Positions 26,023 to 37,300 of a stretch of 64,000 bases of DNA are shown here, one piece after another; position 1 is the stretch's first letter; each line of letters starts with the position of its first letter. The stretch comes from Prevotella sp. GTDB taxonomy: Bacteria > Bacteroidota > Bacteroidia > Bacteroidales > Bacteroidaceae. A model generated the notes under the pieces. That model saw only the letters and a program-made list of their open reading frames with translations. It was not told where the DNA came from and did no database searches. The DNA lies in contig JAFZSL010000056.1 of the NCBI GenBank assembly GCA_017619375.1, positions 124,001 to 188,000 of the forward strand, read 5' to 3'. The position numbers and the translations under genes were made by a program.

Positions 26023-26631
26023 TCAGATGATAATGATGGTGCAAATGGTGCCTATCAGGAAACCTGCCACCACCTGTCCCAAGGTGTGTCTCTTGAGCAC
26101 CATCCTGCTTGTACCCACAAGTCCTCCGAGGATGATGATGATGCACATCCACCACACGGGGTTGAAGGAAAACACCCAGGAAAATGCGATGATGGCTCCC
26201 AAAATTCCTCCGATGGCAGCGGTATGCAAGGAGATGTGCCACCATATGTTGATGATGGCACAGAGTATTTGTATGACGATTGCAGCGATGATGATGCATC
26301 TGATGGAGTATGCGATATGGTTCGACATCAGGCAATAATATCCTGCCACATAGGACAAGATGCATATGATGAAAGGCACCAATTTTTTTTCTTTGTCTTT
26401 CAAGTCTTTGATTTCCCACCCTTTGTACCTGCAATACATGCGTATGAGGGTTATTGGCAGCATGATGGTGAAGAGCAGGAAGATGATGAAGATGTATAGT
26501 TTAGCTTGCCATTGCAGGATGTTGAGGTAGCTGAAGGTGAAGAGTGCGAGCAGTCCCACCACGGGTATGAGGAAGGGTGAGCACACCGTGCTCACTATTT
26601 TCGACATTCTGACGAGGTCCTTTTCTTTCAT
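26023..26631 (-). CDS. PAP2-like membrane phosphatase
   Basis: 202 residues with about six transmembrane segments. Reduced PAP2 motifs can be read: SLHTAAIGG (motif 2, from PSGH) and SRMVLKRHTLGQVVAG (motif 3, SRxxxxxHxxxD with Gln-Val in place of the final Asp region). A KxxxxxxRP first motif is not obvious; KLVPFIICILSY is at its place. Family members remove phosphate from lipids such as phosphatidate or undecaprenyl pyrophosphate. The missing first motif makes catalysis uncertain. It overlaps rpoN by 4 nt. Confidence 0.75.
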   Translation of the reverse strand: MKEKDLVRMSKIVSTVCSPFLIPVVGLLALFTFSYLNILQWQAKLYIFIIFLLFTIMLPITLIRMYCRYKGWEIKDLKDKEKKLVPFIICILSYVAGYYCLMSNHIAYSIRCIIIAAIVIQILCAIINIWWHISLHTAAIGGILGAIIAFSWVFSFNPVWWMCIIIILGGLVGTSRMVLKRHTLGQVVAGFLIGTICTIIII

Positions 26632-28025
26632 TGTTTCCTGAGGCTAGATTTGGGGATGTTCATTTGTTCTCTATACTTCACGATGGTGCGGCGCTTGGTA
26701 TTGAAGCCTTTTTTCTTGATTTCCTCTTCCAATTGCATGTCGGTGAGTGGATGCCGCTTGTCTTCCTTGTCGATGATTTCCTTCAGCAGGCTCTTTATTT
26801 TCCTTGTAGACACCTCGTCGCCATCGTTGTCGTATCGGTCGTTGAAGAAGAAGCGAAGGCGGAAGATGCCCCATGGGGTTTCGGCGTATTTCTCGTTGGT
26901 GACTCTTGAGATGGTTGAGATATCGAGTCCGGTGTCGGCAGCCACGTCCTTGAGAGTCATGGGCAAGAGGTCTGCCTCATCGCCGTCGAGGAAGAATTTC
27001 TTCTGCCTCTTGATGATGGCGCTCATGGTTTTGGCAAGGGTGAGTTGTCGTTGCTGCAATGCCTCGATAAGCATTTTGGCTCCCTCCATGTCTTTTTTGA
27101 GCAGCGGCAAGGCTTCCTTGTCTTTCCTTGAGAGGTTCTTCATGCTGTTGATGATTTCCATGTAGGTTTCCGACACCTCCAGTTGTGGCAGTCTCCCCCT
27201 GTTGAGTGTGAAGGTTATGTCGCCTTCCTCATTGGTTTCCACAATGAAGTCGGGGGTGACTTGTTGCTTGCTTCTGCCTATCGCTTCACCAAGCGAAGAA
27301 CCCGGCTTAGGATTGAGTTTACGCACCTCTGCCCTCACTTCCTCCTTTTCCTCGTCGGTGAGGTGGAGCGAGCGTTGCAACTTGTCCCAATGGTTTTTGA
27401 GCAAGTCGTCAAAATGGCTGCCTATGATGCTGGAGAGCATGTCTTTCATTCTCCCTTCCTTGCGCCTTTTCACTTGAAGCATCAGACATTGTTGCAAACT
27501 CTGTGCTCCTATGCCTGGTGGGTCGAAGTCTTGCAGGAGTGCGAGCACCTTATCCACCTCTTCAGGTGTGGATTCAAAGTTGTGGTAGATGTCCATCTCG
27601 TCGCAGATGGTTTCGCTACTTTTGCGGAGCAGGCCGTCGGTGTCGAGCGAACCGATGAGATATTCCATGATATGGCGTTGGCGGTCGTCGAGTTCGGTCT
27701 GTCTCATTTGTTCCTTCAGTTGGTCGTAGAACGAAAGGCTGTCTGAAGGGTCTTGGCGTGGTCCTTGTGTCTGCACGGGGATGGCCGGCAGGGGGTAGTC
27801 ATCGGAGGTCTGGTCTCTTTCGCTCCCAGGGACAGGGGTCGTCTCCCAGGCGGATTCCTCTCCGGGGCTGGCTTCGAGTGCAGGGTTGTCTATCAACTGG
27901 TGGCTGACATACTCCTGCAGTTGGTCTATGGGCTTTTCTATCATTTGCCCTATCAGCAGTTGCAAGGGGGTGAGCCTTTGCTTCTGCGTCTGTTTCAGTC
28001 CTTGTTTGATGGTTTGCTTGGCCAT
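26628..28025 (-). CDS. rpoN: RNA polymerase sigma-54 factor
   Basis: 465 residues with the three sigma-54 regions: Gln-rich region I (KQGLKQTQKQRLTPLQLL), an acidic linker with a Pro/Gln-rich stretch, the core-binding domain (FDPPGIGAQSLQQCLMLQ) and the HTH (VAADTGLDISTISRVTNEKY). The C-terminal RpoN box reads TKRRTIVKYRE, close to the consensus ARRTVAKYRE. No bacterial enhancer-binding protein or -24/-12 promoter was recognised in the window. First gene of the rpoN-PAP2-purE-ispG transcript. Confidence 0.96.
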   Translation of the reverse strand: MAKQTIKQGLKQTQKQRLTPLQLLIGQMIEKPIDQLQEYVSHQLIDNPALEASPGEESAWETTPVPGSERDQTSDDYPLPAIPVQTQGPRQDPSDSLSFYDQLKEQMRQTELDDRQRHIMEYLIGSLDTDGLLRKSSETICDEMDIYHNFESTPEEVDKVLALLQDFDPPGIGAQSLQQCLMLQVKRRKEGRMKDMLSSIIGSHFDDLLKNHWDKLQRSLHLTDEEKEEVRAEVRKLNPKPGSSLGEAIGRSKQQVTPDFIVETNEEGDITFTLNRGRLPQLEVSETYMEIINSMKNLSRKDKEALPLLKKDMEGAKMLIEALQQRQLTLAKTMSAIIKRQKKFFLDGDEADLLPMTLKDVAADTGLDISTISRVTNEKYAETPWGIFRLRFFFNDRYDNDGDEVSTRKIKSLLKEIIDKEDKRHPLTDMQLEEEIKKKGFNTKRRTIVKYREQMNIPKSSLRKQ

Positions 28026-28051
28026 GGATTCACTTGAAACAATATACCCTA

Positions 28052-28059
28052 CAAATATA
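28052..28059 (-). promoter_or_regulatory. -7 promoter element for rpoN
   Basis: TATATTTG on the minus strand, 26 nt before the rpoN ATG. The flanking 28060-28170 stretch is AT-rich and otherwise featureless. Confidence 0.5.
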
Positions 28060-28176
28060 ATACCAAGAAGGAGATATTAATGATTTTGTTAAGTTCTTTT
28101 AAGATTTTTTTATTATTATCGTTATCACGTTATTATGTTATCACGATTTGTTGTATCATTATTTCATGCTTTTTCG

Positions 28177-29214
28177 TCATAGTGCGGCCCTTGGGAGGAC
28201 GATGCAGATGGTTTTGGCCTTGACGTAGTCTTCCGATAAGAATACAAAGCCTCCATAGGGGTTGTCCTTGCCCCAGGAGTTCTTGCAGATGAAGTATTTG
28301 CGTTGTTGGTCGTCATGGGCCATGCCCACCATCTCCATGCAGTGGTCGTCTGTGGTTTTGAGAAGGTCGAAGTCGCGTTGCCTGCTTTCTTGTGTCACAG
28401 GTTGGTTGGAGGTGAGTTCTCCCAATCCTCTTTTGGCATTGAATCCAGGCTCCGTGATGTCGCCTTCCCAGCAAACGGGGTGCCCGTGCCGGAGCGCGTG
28501 TTCCATGTCTGCCATCATGGAGTCGATGGGGATGTTGAGAAACCGGTTGAGGTGTTGGTTGTCGGGCACTTCAAGTGGGAACGTCGAGCCGAAAGGATGA
28601 TGTGTGAAACTGGTGATGGCCACATATTCGTCTTTTTGGCAGACGCTGCGTGCGAACTCCATTGTGGTGTATTGGCATCCGAGCATGAAGACCCAGGAGG
28701 GTGCGAAGCCCAGAGCGTCGTCGAACAGTTTTTCTGCCTGTTCGTTGAGGTGTGCAATACCTTTGCGGTGTGCTCGGCTGCTGTCGGCCAGCCGGGTGAG
28801 TTGCATGGCCAGGGACTCATAGTCCACGTCTCCCGCCTTGTGGTAGGAGTCGTAGGGCATGGCGCCGTGGCTTTGCAGCAGGTCGAGAGTCATGGTGGCC
28901 ATTCCTCTCAGGTTGACGTTGTGCTTGCCATCGGTGGCGTATCGTTTCTGCGCCTGTTCGGCTAGCGCATGCCGGCAGAGGTAGATGGGTGAGAGGTTGA
29001 CGGAGTCTCCATATCGCAAGTGCTCGCTCTCTATGGTGGCGAGCATGGCATAAATCCAGCAAGTACTGTTGTCGCCTTGTTCTTTGACGGGTGTGGTGCG
29101 CAGCAGAACGTCGGTGTGGAAACGCTTCACCTTCTCATTGACGATGTCCCCCTTTTTTTGTGAACAGCATGCAAGGATGGTTGTCAGAATGGTGATGAGG
29201 AAGACTTTCCGCAT
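28177..29214 (-). CDS. C1-family (bleomycin hydrolase-like) cysteine peptidase, lipoprotein
   Basis: 345 residues. The N-terminus (FLITILTTILACCSQKKG) is a lipoprotein signal with Cys at about 16-17. Catalytic residues fit papain-fold C1B peptidases: Gln46 and Cys52 in KEQGDNSTCWIYA, His in DDHCMEMVGMA (about 293) and Asn in CKNSWG (about 314). It is shorter than cytosolic PepC (about 450) and is exported, so it probably digests peptides at the cell surface or in the periplasm. The start is one base after the S41 protease stop. Confidence 0.87.
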   Translation of the reverse strand: MRKVFLITILTTILACCSQKKGDIVNEKVKRFHTDVLLRTTPVKEQGDNSTCWIYAMLATIESEHLRYGDSVNLSPIYLCRHALAEQAQKRYATDGKHNVNLRGMATMTLDLLQSHGAMPYDSYHKAGDVDYESLAMQLTRLADSSRAHRKGIAHLNEQAEKLFDDALGFAPSWVFMLGCQYTTMEFARSVCQKDEYVAITSFTHHPFGSTFPLEVPDNQHLNRFLNIPIDSMMADMEHALRHGHPVCWEGDITEPGFNAKRGLGELTSNQPVTQESRQRDFDLLKTTDDHCMEMVGMAHDDQQRKYFICKNSWGKDNPYGGFVFLSEDYVKAKTICIVLPRAAL

Positions 29215-29215
29215 G

Positions 29216-30784
29216 TCATTGTTGCAGTATTTCTATTCCTTTGAGTACGATGTCGTTGGTTTCATTGAAGACATGGAAGTACTCGTTCATATCCCATAGG
29301 TCGCGTGCGATGAGTGCCTTGAGTTGGGTTTTCAGATATGGTATGGTGTGTGCCAGTTCCTCGTCATCCTTGGGTTTGATGTTGTCGGCTTCTCCTTTTT
29401 TGAAGATATTGTCCAAGAGGCTTTGAGGCACCTCGAAGTTGTTGTTGAAATCTTCGAAGGTGTTGTATTTCTTCTGCAGCGCCTTGCGGTTTTCGTCAAT
29501 GTATTTGAGGTTGGCGTTGATGATGTGGCTTTTGGCGGAGAGTTGACGATGGTACTTGGTGTATTTCACCGTGTCAAGTGGCACGAAATAGTCGGGCATG
29601 ATGCCGCCTCCGCCATACACCACTCGGTTTTTGCGCAGCGTGTGGAACTTGAGCGAGTCGGCGAAGTGTATGCTGTCGGAATTGGTCATCTCCCCATTGC
29701 GGAACCGTTTTTCAATGTCATCGACATAGTCTTTCTTGTCCCCCTTGGTGTAGGGTTTTTGTATGCAGCGTCCGGAAGGGGTGTAGTAATGGGCGATGGT
29801 GAGCCGTATCATCGAGCCGTCGTCGAATTCGATGGGTCGTTGCACCAGACCTTTTCCGAAAGTGCGTCGTCCCACGATGATGCCGCGGTCTTGGTCTTGG
29901 AAGGCTCCGGCTGTGATTTCCGATGCCGAGGCGCTGTATTCATTGACGAGCACCACGACACGTCCGTTGAAGGTGTTGGAGCCGGAGGAGTGATACTCTC
30001 GTCTTGGCGAGCGGCGTCCTTCGGTGTATACGATCATGTCGCCCTTTTCCAGGAACTCCTCGATGACCATGACGGAGGCTTGCAGGTATCCGCCGCCGTT
30101 GTCCTGCAGGTCGATGATGAGGTCTTTCATCCCTTCGGCCTGGAGTTTGGCCATGGCGGCCATGAATTCCTCATAGGTGGTGGCTCCGAAATTTCCGATG
30201 CGTATGTATCCGATGCCCGGGCGTATGATGTAGGAGGCGTCGAGCGAATAGACGGGGATTTTGTCACGAATGACGGTGAAAGGCAGTTTCTCCTTGATGC
30301 CTTGGCGCACGATTTTGAGATTGACCTTTGTTCCCTTTGGCCCTCTCAGTCGTGACATGATGTCCTCTTTCGACATGTTCACGCCGGCGATGGCAGTGTC
30401 GTTCACCATCACGATGCGGTCGCCGGGTATGATGCCGACTTTCTCCGATGGTCCGTTGGAGATGGTTTGTATCACAACGAGCGTGTCTTCCATCATGTTG
30501 AACTGCACGCCTATGCCTTCGAAACTGCCTTCCAGTGATTCGTTCAACTGTTTGGTTTCCTTCGCGTTGGAATAGGTGGAATGAGGGTCGAGTTTTTCGA
30601 GCATGCCCTTGATGGCATCCTCGGTGAGTTTTTCTTGGTCCACGTCCTCTACATACAGGTTGTTGATGGCCATCACAGCCATGTTGAGTTTGTTGAGCGG
30701 GGTGGAGGAATTGATTTTTATCTGTGCTTGTGCGCCAAGCCATGCCACCAGCAAGGCGATGACGATGAAAAACGATTTTTTCAT
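29216..30784 (-). CDS. S41 family C-terminal processing peptidase
   Basis: 522 residues with a signal peptide (cut near residue 20, AWLGAQA-QI). A PDZ domain lies at about 85-170 ([30 protein letters not shown]) and an S41 catalytic domain follows, with Ser in [12 protein letters not shown] (about 286) and Lys in [10 protein letters not shown] (about 307). Family members (CtpA/Prc) clip C-termini of envelope proteins. It overlaps parE by 4 nt. Confidence 0.93.
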   Translation of the reverse strand: MKKSFFIVIALLVAWLGAQAQIKINSSTPLNKLNMAVMAINNLYVEDVDQEKLTEDAIKGMLEKLDPHSTYSNAKETKQLNESLEGSFEGIGVQFNMMEDTLVVIQTISNGPSEKVGIIPGDRIVMVNDTAIAGVNMSKEDIMSRLRGPKGTKVNLKIVRQGIKEKLPFTVIRDKIPVYSLDASYIIRPGIGYIRIGNFGATTYEEFMAAMAKLQAEGMKDLIIDLQDNGGGYLQASVMVIEEFLEKGDMIVYTEGRRSPRREYHSSGSNTFNGRVVVLVNEYSASASEITAGAFQDQDRGIIVGRRTFGKGLVQRPIEFDDGSMIRLTIAHYYTPSGRCIQKPYTKGDKKDYVDDIEKRFRNGEMTNSDSIHFADSLKFHTLRKNRVVYGGGGIMPDYFVPLDTVKYTKYHRQLSAKSHIINANLKYIDENRKALQKKYNTFEDFNNNFEVPQSLLDNIFKKGEADNIKPKDDEELAHTIPYLKTQLKALIARDLWDMNEYFHVFNETNDIVLKGIEILQQ

Positions 30785-32751
30785 GATGCTTCGTCGATGT
30801 TTTCTTTCGGGATGTCTTCCTCTATGATGAGGTTGTTGATGATGAAATTCTGTCGTTCCATGGTGTTTTTCCCCATGTAGTATTCCAAAAGTTGCGCCAC
30901 CTGGTCGTTTTTGTGGAGGGTGACTTGCTCCAGGCGCATGTCGGGACCGATGAAATGCACGAATTCGTCGGGGGAGATTTCTCCCAATCCTTTGAAGCGT
31001 GTGATTTCCGGGTCAGGACCGAGGTCGTTGATGGCGGCGAGGCGTTCCTCGTCACTGTAGCAGTAGCGAGTGATGTAGTCGCTCTTTCTTTCGCCCGGTG
31101 CACGTTTTTCATCCGCTTCGGCTATCACTTGCTTGTTTTTGATTTTCGTTCGCCTCGCGCGTACACGGAAGAGAGGAGTCTGCAGCACGTAGACATGGCC
31201 TTTCTTGATGAGGTCGGGGAAGAATTGTAGGAAGAAGGTGATGATGAGTAGTCGGATGTGCATGCCGTCGACGTCGGCGTCGGTGGCCACGATCACCTTG
31301 TTGTAGCGCAGGGTGTCGAGGCCGTCCTCGATGTCGAGGGCCGCTTGCAGGAGGTTGAACTCCTCGTTCTCATAGACCACTTTCTTGGTCAGGCCGTAGG
31401 TGTTGAGCGGCTTGCCGCGAAGGGAGAAGACGGCTTGCGTGTTGACGTCGCGGCTCTTGGTGATGCTGCCGCTGGCAGAGTCTCCCTCGGTGATGAAGAT
31501 GCAACTCTCCTCCTTGCGGTCGTTCTTCGTGTCGCTGTAGTGGATGCGGCAGTCGCGCAACTTGCGGTTGTGCAGGTTGGCCTTCTTGGCGCGCTCGCGG
31601 GCAAGTTTGGTGACGCCGGCCATCGCCTTGCGCTCCTTTTCGCTCTCGGCGATTTTCTGCAGCATTGTCTCCGCCACGTCGGGGTTCTTGTGCAGGTAGT
31701 TGTCCACCTCTGTCTTGATGAAGTCCCCCACGTATTTGTTCACCGACACGCCGTCGGGGCTCATGGTGAGTGAACCAAGTTTGATTTTCGTCTGGCTCTC
31801 GAACATCGGCTCTTCGACATTGACGGCGATGGCAGCCACCAGTCCGTTGCGGATGTCGCCATACTCGAACGCCTTGTTGGAGAATTCCTTGATGGTTTTG
31901 GCGATGTGCTCCTTGAAGGCGCTTTGGTGGGTGCCGCCCTGGGTGGTGTGCTGGCCGTTGACAAAGGAGTGGTACTCTTCCCCGTATTGGTTGGTGTGGG
32001 TGAAGGCGATTTCGATGTCCTCGCCTTTCATGTGGATGATGGGGTAGATGCCCTGGCTTGTCATGCTGTCGTTGAGTAGGTCTTCCAGTCCGTTGCGGCT
32101 GAGGATGCGCCTGCCGTTGTACATGATGGTGAGCCCGGTGTTGAGGTAGGTGTAGTTGCGGAGCATGGTTTCCACGATGTCGTCTTGGAAGCGGTAGTTC
32201 TTGAACATCGTGTTGTCTGGTTCGAACCAGATGTAGGTGCCGTTCTCGTCGTCGGTCTTCTCGGTGGCGTCTGACTGCAATACGCCGAGGGAGAAGGTGG
32301 CCTTGCGCACCATGCTCTCACGGTAGGAGCGCACCTCGAAGCGTGAACTCAGGGCGTTGACGGCCTTCACGCCGACACCGTTGAGGCCGATGCTTTTCTT
32401 GAACGCCTTGGAGTCGTATTTGCCACCGGTGTTGAGCACGCTGACGGCCTCAATAAGTTTGCCTTGTGGGATGCCGCGGCCGTAGTCGCGCACGCGTACA
32501 CGGAGGTGGTCTTCAATGTCGATTTCGATGCGCTTGCCGGCGTTCATCTTGAACTCGTCGATGGAATTGTCGATGACTTCCTTGAGCAGCACGTAGATGC
32601 CGTCCTCGGGCAGGGAGCCGTCGCCAAGGCGCCCGATGTACATGCCGGGGCGTAGCCGGATGTGTTCGATGCCGGAGAGTGTGCGAATATTGTCATCGAT
32701 ATATTCGGTTTGTTCGAGTCCGGGCTCGAAAATATCTTTTTCTTCTTCCAT
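30781..32751 (-). CDS. parE: DNA topoisomerase IV subunit B
   Basis: 656 residues; ATPase subunit of a type IIA topoisomerase that decatenates daughter chromosomes. GHKL motifs: [10 protein letters not shown] (about 58), [10 protein letters not shown] (about 93), [14 protein letters not shown] (about 123). [25 protein letters not shown] (about 420) and [12 protein letters not shown] (about 495). ParE rather than GyrB is inferred from the [12 protein letters not shown] start, the shorter C-terminus and wording typical of the second Bacteroidota paralogue. parC is not adjacent. It is preceded by an acetyltransferase gene 11 nt away. Confidence 0.88.
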   Translation of the reverse strand: MEEEKDIFEPGLEQTEYIDDNIRTLSGIEHIRLRPGMYIGRLGDGSLPEDGIYVLLKEVIDNSIDEFKMNAGKRIEIDIEDHLRVRVRDYGRGIPQGKLIEAVSVLNTGGKYDSKAFKKSIGLNGVGVKAVNALSSRFEVRSYRESMVRKATFSLGVLQSDATEKTDDENGTYIWFEPDNTMFKNYRFQDDIVETMLRNYTYLNTGLTIMYNGRRILSRNGLEDLLNDSMTSQGIYPIIHMKGEDIEIAFTHTNQYGEEYHSFVNGQHTTQGGTHQSAFKEHIAKTIKEFSNKAFEYGDIRNGLVAAIAVNVEEPMFESQTKIKLGSLTMSPDGVSVNKYVGDFIKTEVDNYLHKNPDVAETMLQKIAESEKERKAMAGVTKLARERAKKANLHNRKLRDCRIHYSDTKNDRKEESCIFITEGDSASGSITKSRDVNTQAVFSLRGKPLNTYGLTKKVVYENEEFNLLQAALDIEDGLDTLRYNKVIVATDADVDGMHIRLLIITFFLQFFPDLIKKGHVYVLQTPLFRVRARRTKIKNKQVIAEADEKRAPGERKSDYITRYCYSDEERLAAINDLGPDPEITRFKGLGEISPDEFVHFIGPDMRLEQVTLHKNDQVAQLLEYYMGKNTMERQNFIINNLIIEEDIPKENIDEAS

Positions 32752-32762
32752 GTTCTTTTTTC

Positions 32763-33911
32763 CTAAATGTTTTTCTTGAAGCAGCGTCTGCGCTTGTGCA
32801 TCTCATGATCGAAGAAGCCCCATTGGCTCTGAACGTTGGTGTTCGATTCCATCTCCACGTTGCTCTCTCCCCATTCGAAGCCATAAGACACGTATTGGGG
32901 GATGAGGTCGGAGAAGAGCAGCGCGTTGGCGCCTTTCTTGCGATATTCGGGCAGGACCCCCACCAGGTAGAGGTCCACGATGTTGGTCTTGTGCCATTTG
33001 ATGGCTCTGAGCAGATGCCACCATCCGAAGGGCAGAAGTCTTCCCTTGTGGCATTTCTGCAATGCTTTTGTGAGCGAGGGCAGGGTGATGCCCACGCCCA
33101 CCATCTTGTGTGGTTCGAAGTTCCAGTCTTCTATGATGGTGATGAGGTTCAGGTCGGCCAGCGGGAGATACATGTCGACATATTGGTCCACTTGCCGCTC
33201 GGTGAGTTCGGAGAAGGAGTAAAGGTCTTGCATGCACTCGTTGAGGATGGAGAAGACGCGTTTTCCGTATCCCTCCTTGAATACTTCCCGCCTGGTGAGT
33301 TTCTTCACGTGCAGGTTGTAGCGCTTCTCTATCATGCTGGAGATTTTGGCGAGTTTCTCGGGCACCTCCTTTGGGATGAAGATTTTGTACTCCACATAGT
33401 CGTTGTCCTTCTCGAAGCCGCCGATGCGTTCAAGGTGCTCAGGATAATAGGGGTAGTTGTAGATGGTGGCCATCGTGCCCAGTTGGTCGAAGCCCCAGAC
33501 GAGCATGCCTTCCGGGTCCATGTCGGTGAATCCCAGCGGTCCCACCATTTCCGTCATTCCCTTTGCCTTTCCCCAGTCTTCCACGGCCTTGAAAAGCGCT
33601 TTCGACACGTCGAGGTCGTCGATAAAGTCAATCCAGCCGAACCTTACCACTCGGCGGTCCCACTTCTTGTTGGCATTGTGGTTGATGATGGCGGCAACCC
33701 GGCCTGCCAACTTCCCGTCTTTGTAGGCAAGGAAATAGTCGGCTTCGCAAAACTCAAAGGCGGCGTTCTTGTCGCGACTGAGTGTTTTCATATCGTCGCT
33801 GAAGAGGACGGGGGCGTCGTATTCGTTTCCTTTGTACAGGTCGTAGTGGAATTCGATGAAGCGTTGGAGGTCCTTGCGCGTTTCCACTCGCTTGATGGTG
33901 ATTTCAGACAT
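32763..33911 (-). CDS. GNAT-fold N-acetyltransferase-like protein
   Basis: 382 residues. The C-terminal half carries the GNAT motif A region [20 protein letters not shown] (about 308-327), with YRKKGA standing for the Q/RxxGxG/A acetyl-CoA loop. The N-terminal half ([35 protein letters not shown]) is conserved in Bacteroidota members of unknown substrate, so a double GNAT architecture is likely. First gene of the parE operon, with its -7 element inside the repeat at 33967. Confidence 0.8.
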   Translation of the reverse strand: MSEITIKRVETRKDLQRFIEFHYDLYKGNEYDAPVLFSDDMKTLSRDKNAAFEFCEADYFLAYKDGKLAGRVAAIINHNANKKWDRRVVRFGWIDFIDDLDVSKALFKAVEDWGKAKGMTEMVGPLGFTDMDPEGMLVWGFDQLGTMATIYNYPYYPEHLERIGGFEKDNDYVEYKIFIPKEVPEKLAKISSMIEKRYNLHVKKLTRREVFKEGYGKRVFSILNECMQDLYSFSELTERQVDQYVDMYLPLADLNLITIIEDWNFEPHKMVGVGITLPSLTKALQKCHKGRLLPFGWWHLLRAIKWHKTNIVDLYLVGVLPEYRKKGANALLFSDLIPQYVSYGFEWGESNVEMESNTNVQSQWGFFDHEMHKRRRCFKKNI

Positions 33912-33966
33912 GGGCCTTGATATCTTGAATAAGGGGTTAAATTGCTACATATTAATATACATCCGA

Positions 33967-34090
33967 CAAAGGTACGATTAAGTGAGCGAAAAACCAAAAG
34001 AATTTTGAGTTTTTCCGAACGAGAGTGCCTTCGGCGAAGCCAAAGTAAACGATTAAGCGAGTGAAAAGACATAATTTTTTGCTTTTTTCC
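33967..34090. repeat. Hairpin intergenic repeat plus partial second unit
   Basis: Unit 1 (33967-34037): CAAAGGTACGATTAAGTGAG, inner stem GAAAAAC/GTTTTTC, outer stem AAGGTAC/GTGCCTT (one G-U pair), then CTTCGGCGAAG. A partial second unit from 34041 repeats CAAAGTAAACGATTAAGCGA. On the minus strand the left edge reads TACCTTTG (33967-33974), a -7 element 56 nt before the acetyltransferase start. Confidence 0.78.
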
Positions 34091-34142
34091 AGTTTTCCTA
34101 GTTTTTCCAGTTTCCCTAGGGCTTCTAGTCTCCCTAATCTAG
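34086..34142. repeat. Degenerate short tandem repeat (AGTTTTCCTAG type)
   Basis: Successive near-copies of an 11-13 nt unit (TTCCAGTTTTCCTAG, TTTTTCCAGTTTCCCTAG, GGCTTCTAGTCTCCCTAA). Similar arrays lie at 56444-56545 and 58199-58268. It lies in the 422-nt gap before susC; the remainder of that gap is AT-rich with only the susC promoter motif. Confidence 0.5.
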
Positions 34143-34256
34143 ACCAATGATGACCTATTCACCTTAATTAAAAGGCGACAAATGAGTTTTTTTTCGGATG
34201 AAACATTATCATATATCGTTGAAACGAATTTAAAACCTCCATTATTAAGATTTTTT

Positions 34257-34264
34257 TATCTTTG
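34257..34264 (+). promoter_or_regulatory. -7 promoter element for susC/susD
   Basis: TATCTTTG, 70 nt before the susC-like ATG; no clear TTTG -33 box is present. Confidence 0.55.
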
Positions 34265-34333
34265 CGCCGTCATTTGTTACACTATGTAAATATTTAACCC
34301 AAATAACTTTCTAATAACTAAAAAAGTATTATC

Positions 34334-37300
34334 ATGCATTTTAACTTGAAAAAAACCATCTTCTTGATGGGTGTTTGCTCCTTGTTTGGGGTGTTGAGTG
34401 CACCGCAAGCCATTGCAGCGCCTGCCGGGGTCTCTTCCATCGACGAGGTGCAACAATCCAAGAGAGTGACGGGAAAGGTGAGTGATGCCGATGGCGCACT
34501 CATTGGTGCTACTGTGATGGAAAAGGGTACGTCGAACGGTGCCATCACCGATGTAGACGGCAATTTCACCATCAATGTTAATCCAGGAGCCACACTGGTC
34601 GTCTCCTATGTGGGTTATACCACACAGGAAATCAAGGTGGGCAACCAAAGCAACTTGAACATCGTGCTTGATTCCGAAGGTGGCAACCTCAACGAGGTGG
34701 TGGTCATCGGTTACGGCACGCAGCGCCGTGAGGCCGTCACCGGTTCGGTGGCCAATGTCAATGGTGAGAAACTCAACCAGATTGCAGCCACCAATGCTGC
34801 TCAGGCTCTTCAGGGTCGTGTGGCAGGTGTCCTTATGACACAGACCTCTTCAAAGCCTGGAGCCGAGATGCAGATACGTATCCGTGGCCAACGCTCTCTG
34901 AGTGCCAGCAACGACCCGCTTATCGTGCTCGACGGTATCCCTTTCATGGGACAACTCTCTGATATCAACCCCACCGACATCAAGTCGATGGATATTTTGA
35001 AGGATGCCTCTGCAACAGCCATTTACGGTTCGCGTGGTGCCAACGGTGTGATTATCATCACAACAGTTAAAGGCAATCAAGGTGCTCCCGCCAAAGTGAG
35101 TTATAATGGCTATGTAAGTTTCAAGACCGTTTTCAGCGACTATCCTATGATGGACGGCCCCACCTTCTCAAAATTCCGTCAATATGCCGGCAAATACCAG
35201 AACTCTCTTGACGAGAACGAAGGCACCAACACCGACTGGCAGGATTTGTATTATCAGACTGGTGTCAGCCACAACCACGACTTGAGTGTTTCAGGTGGAA
35301 CCAATGGCGGCAGTTACAGTTTCGGTGCTGGTTACTACCACGATGAGGCTGTCGTCCCCACAGAGGGCTACAACCGCATCAGCGTTCGTGGCAACTTTGA
35401 CCAGATGGTGGGCAAATGGTTCCGCTTCGGTCTGAGCACCAATAACAGTTATCGCAAGACTGAGGGTGTAAACAATATGTATAATATATTGAGTTCATCT
35501 CCTTTGTCAAGTCCATACGATGCAGATGGCAACTTGAAGCGTTACAACGCTCTTCCGGCTGACGACCAGGTAGTTGTCACCAAGGAGACTGTAGAACGTG
35601 ACAAGGACGTCTGGCTTAGCGAGAACAAGGGTATCGGCTCTTATAACACACTCTTTGGTGAGGTGAAATGTCCGTGGGTAGAAGGTTTAAGTTACCGCAT
35701 CAATGTGGGTCTGAACTTCCGTTCTTCGAAGTCGGGCTCTTTCACTGGCACCGGTATAAATAATAAGGATGCCAATGCCGTTAACAGCGGTTCTGTTTAT
35801 GAGAACCAAACCTATAACTGGACTATTGAGAACCTGATTACCTACGACCGTTCTTTCGGCAAACATAATTTCAATGTAGTAGGAATGTACTCCGCCGAGC
35901 AGACCACTTACGAGCAGAGTGGCGGTTCTGCACAGGACATACCAGCCGACTATTTCCAGTACTATGCCCTTGACAAGGCCACAGGACAGGCAAACCTTGT
36001 AGGTTACAATTATTGGCAGAGCGGTCTGATTTCGTGGATGGGTCGTGTGATGTACTCTTATGATAACAAGTATATGCTCTCTGCCGCCGTACGTTCCGAC
36101 GCTTCTTCACGTTTGTCCAAGGGTCATCAGTGGCACACTTATCCTGCCATCAGCGCCGGCTGGAACATCGCTCGTGAGAGTTTCATGGAGAATGTGGGAT
36201 GGGTTGACAACCTGAAGCTCCGCGTAGGTTACGGTGAGACATCCAACCAGAGTATCAGCCCTTACTCGACACTCGGTGGCCTTGCAATCCGCAACTATAA
36301 CTTCGGCAACGGAACCAATTATATGGCAGGTTACTATGTGAATGCTCTGCCTAACCCTGACCTTGGTTGGGAATATTCCAAGACATGGAACATCGGTCTC
36401 GACTTCTCTTTCTTCAGAGGACGCCTCTATGGATCATTAGAATATTACATCCAGAAGACCAACGACATTCTGCTCGATGTCTCACTGCCTTCCACTTCAG
36501 GTGTGAGCAGCTTCACCGGCAACATTGGCAAGACAGAGAACAAGGGTTGGGAGTTCACTTTAAACGGCATCATCCTTGACAATAAGAACGGCTGGAACTG
36601 GGAAGCAGGTATCAACCTCTATGCTAACCGTAACAAGTTGACAGCCTTGGCATCAGGTGAGGATCGCGATGAGGGCAACCGCTGGTTCGTGGGCTATCCT
36701 ATCGACGTGATTTACGACTACGAATATGAGGGCCTGTGGCAGGCAGGCGAAGAGGCTGCCATGAATATACTCGAGCCAGGTGGCAACATTGGTATGATCA
36801 AGGTGAAATATACAGGTGACTATGATGCAAATGGTCTGCCCACCCGCGCCATCGGCCCTGAGGATCGTCAGATCATGAGCATGGAGCCAGACTTGATTGG
36901 CGGTTTCCACACAACAGTAGGCTACAAGGGCTTCGACTTGAATGTCATTGGTGCCTTCCAGGTAGGTGGCAAGTTGATTTCCGCCATCCACTCTTCCAAC
37001 GGCTACCTGAACATGATGACAGGCCGCCGCAACAACATTGACATTGACTACTGGACAGAGGAGAATACTGGTGCCAAATATCCGAAACCAGGTGGCATCC
37101 AGAGCGGTGACAACCCCAAATATGGTTCCACCCTTGGCTACTTCGATGCCGGCTACCTGAAGATCCGCGCCATCACCCTTGGATACAACTTCGACAAACT
37201 GAGTTTCATCAAGAACTTGGGCATCAGCCGTCTGCGTCTCTATGCAACAGTGCAGAACCCCTTCGTACTCTTCTCTCCGTTCAACAACGAGAGCGGACTT

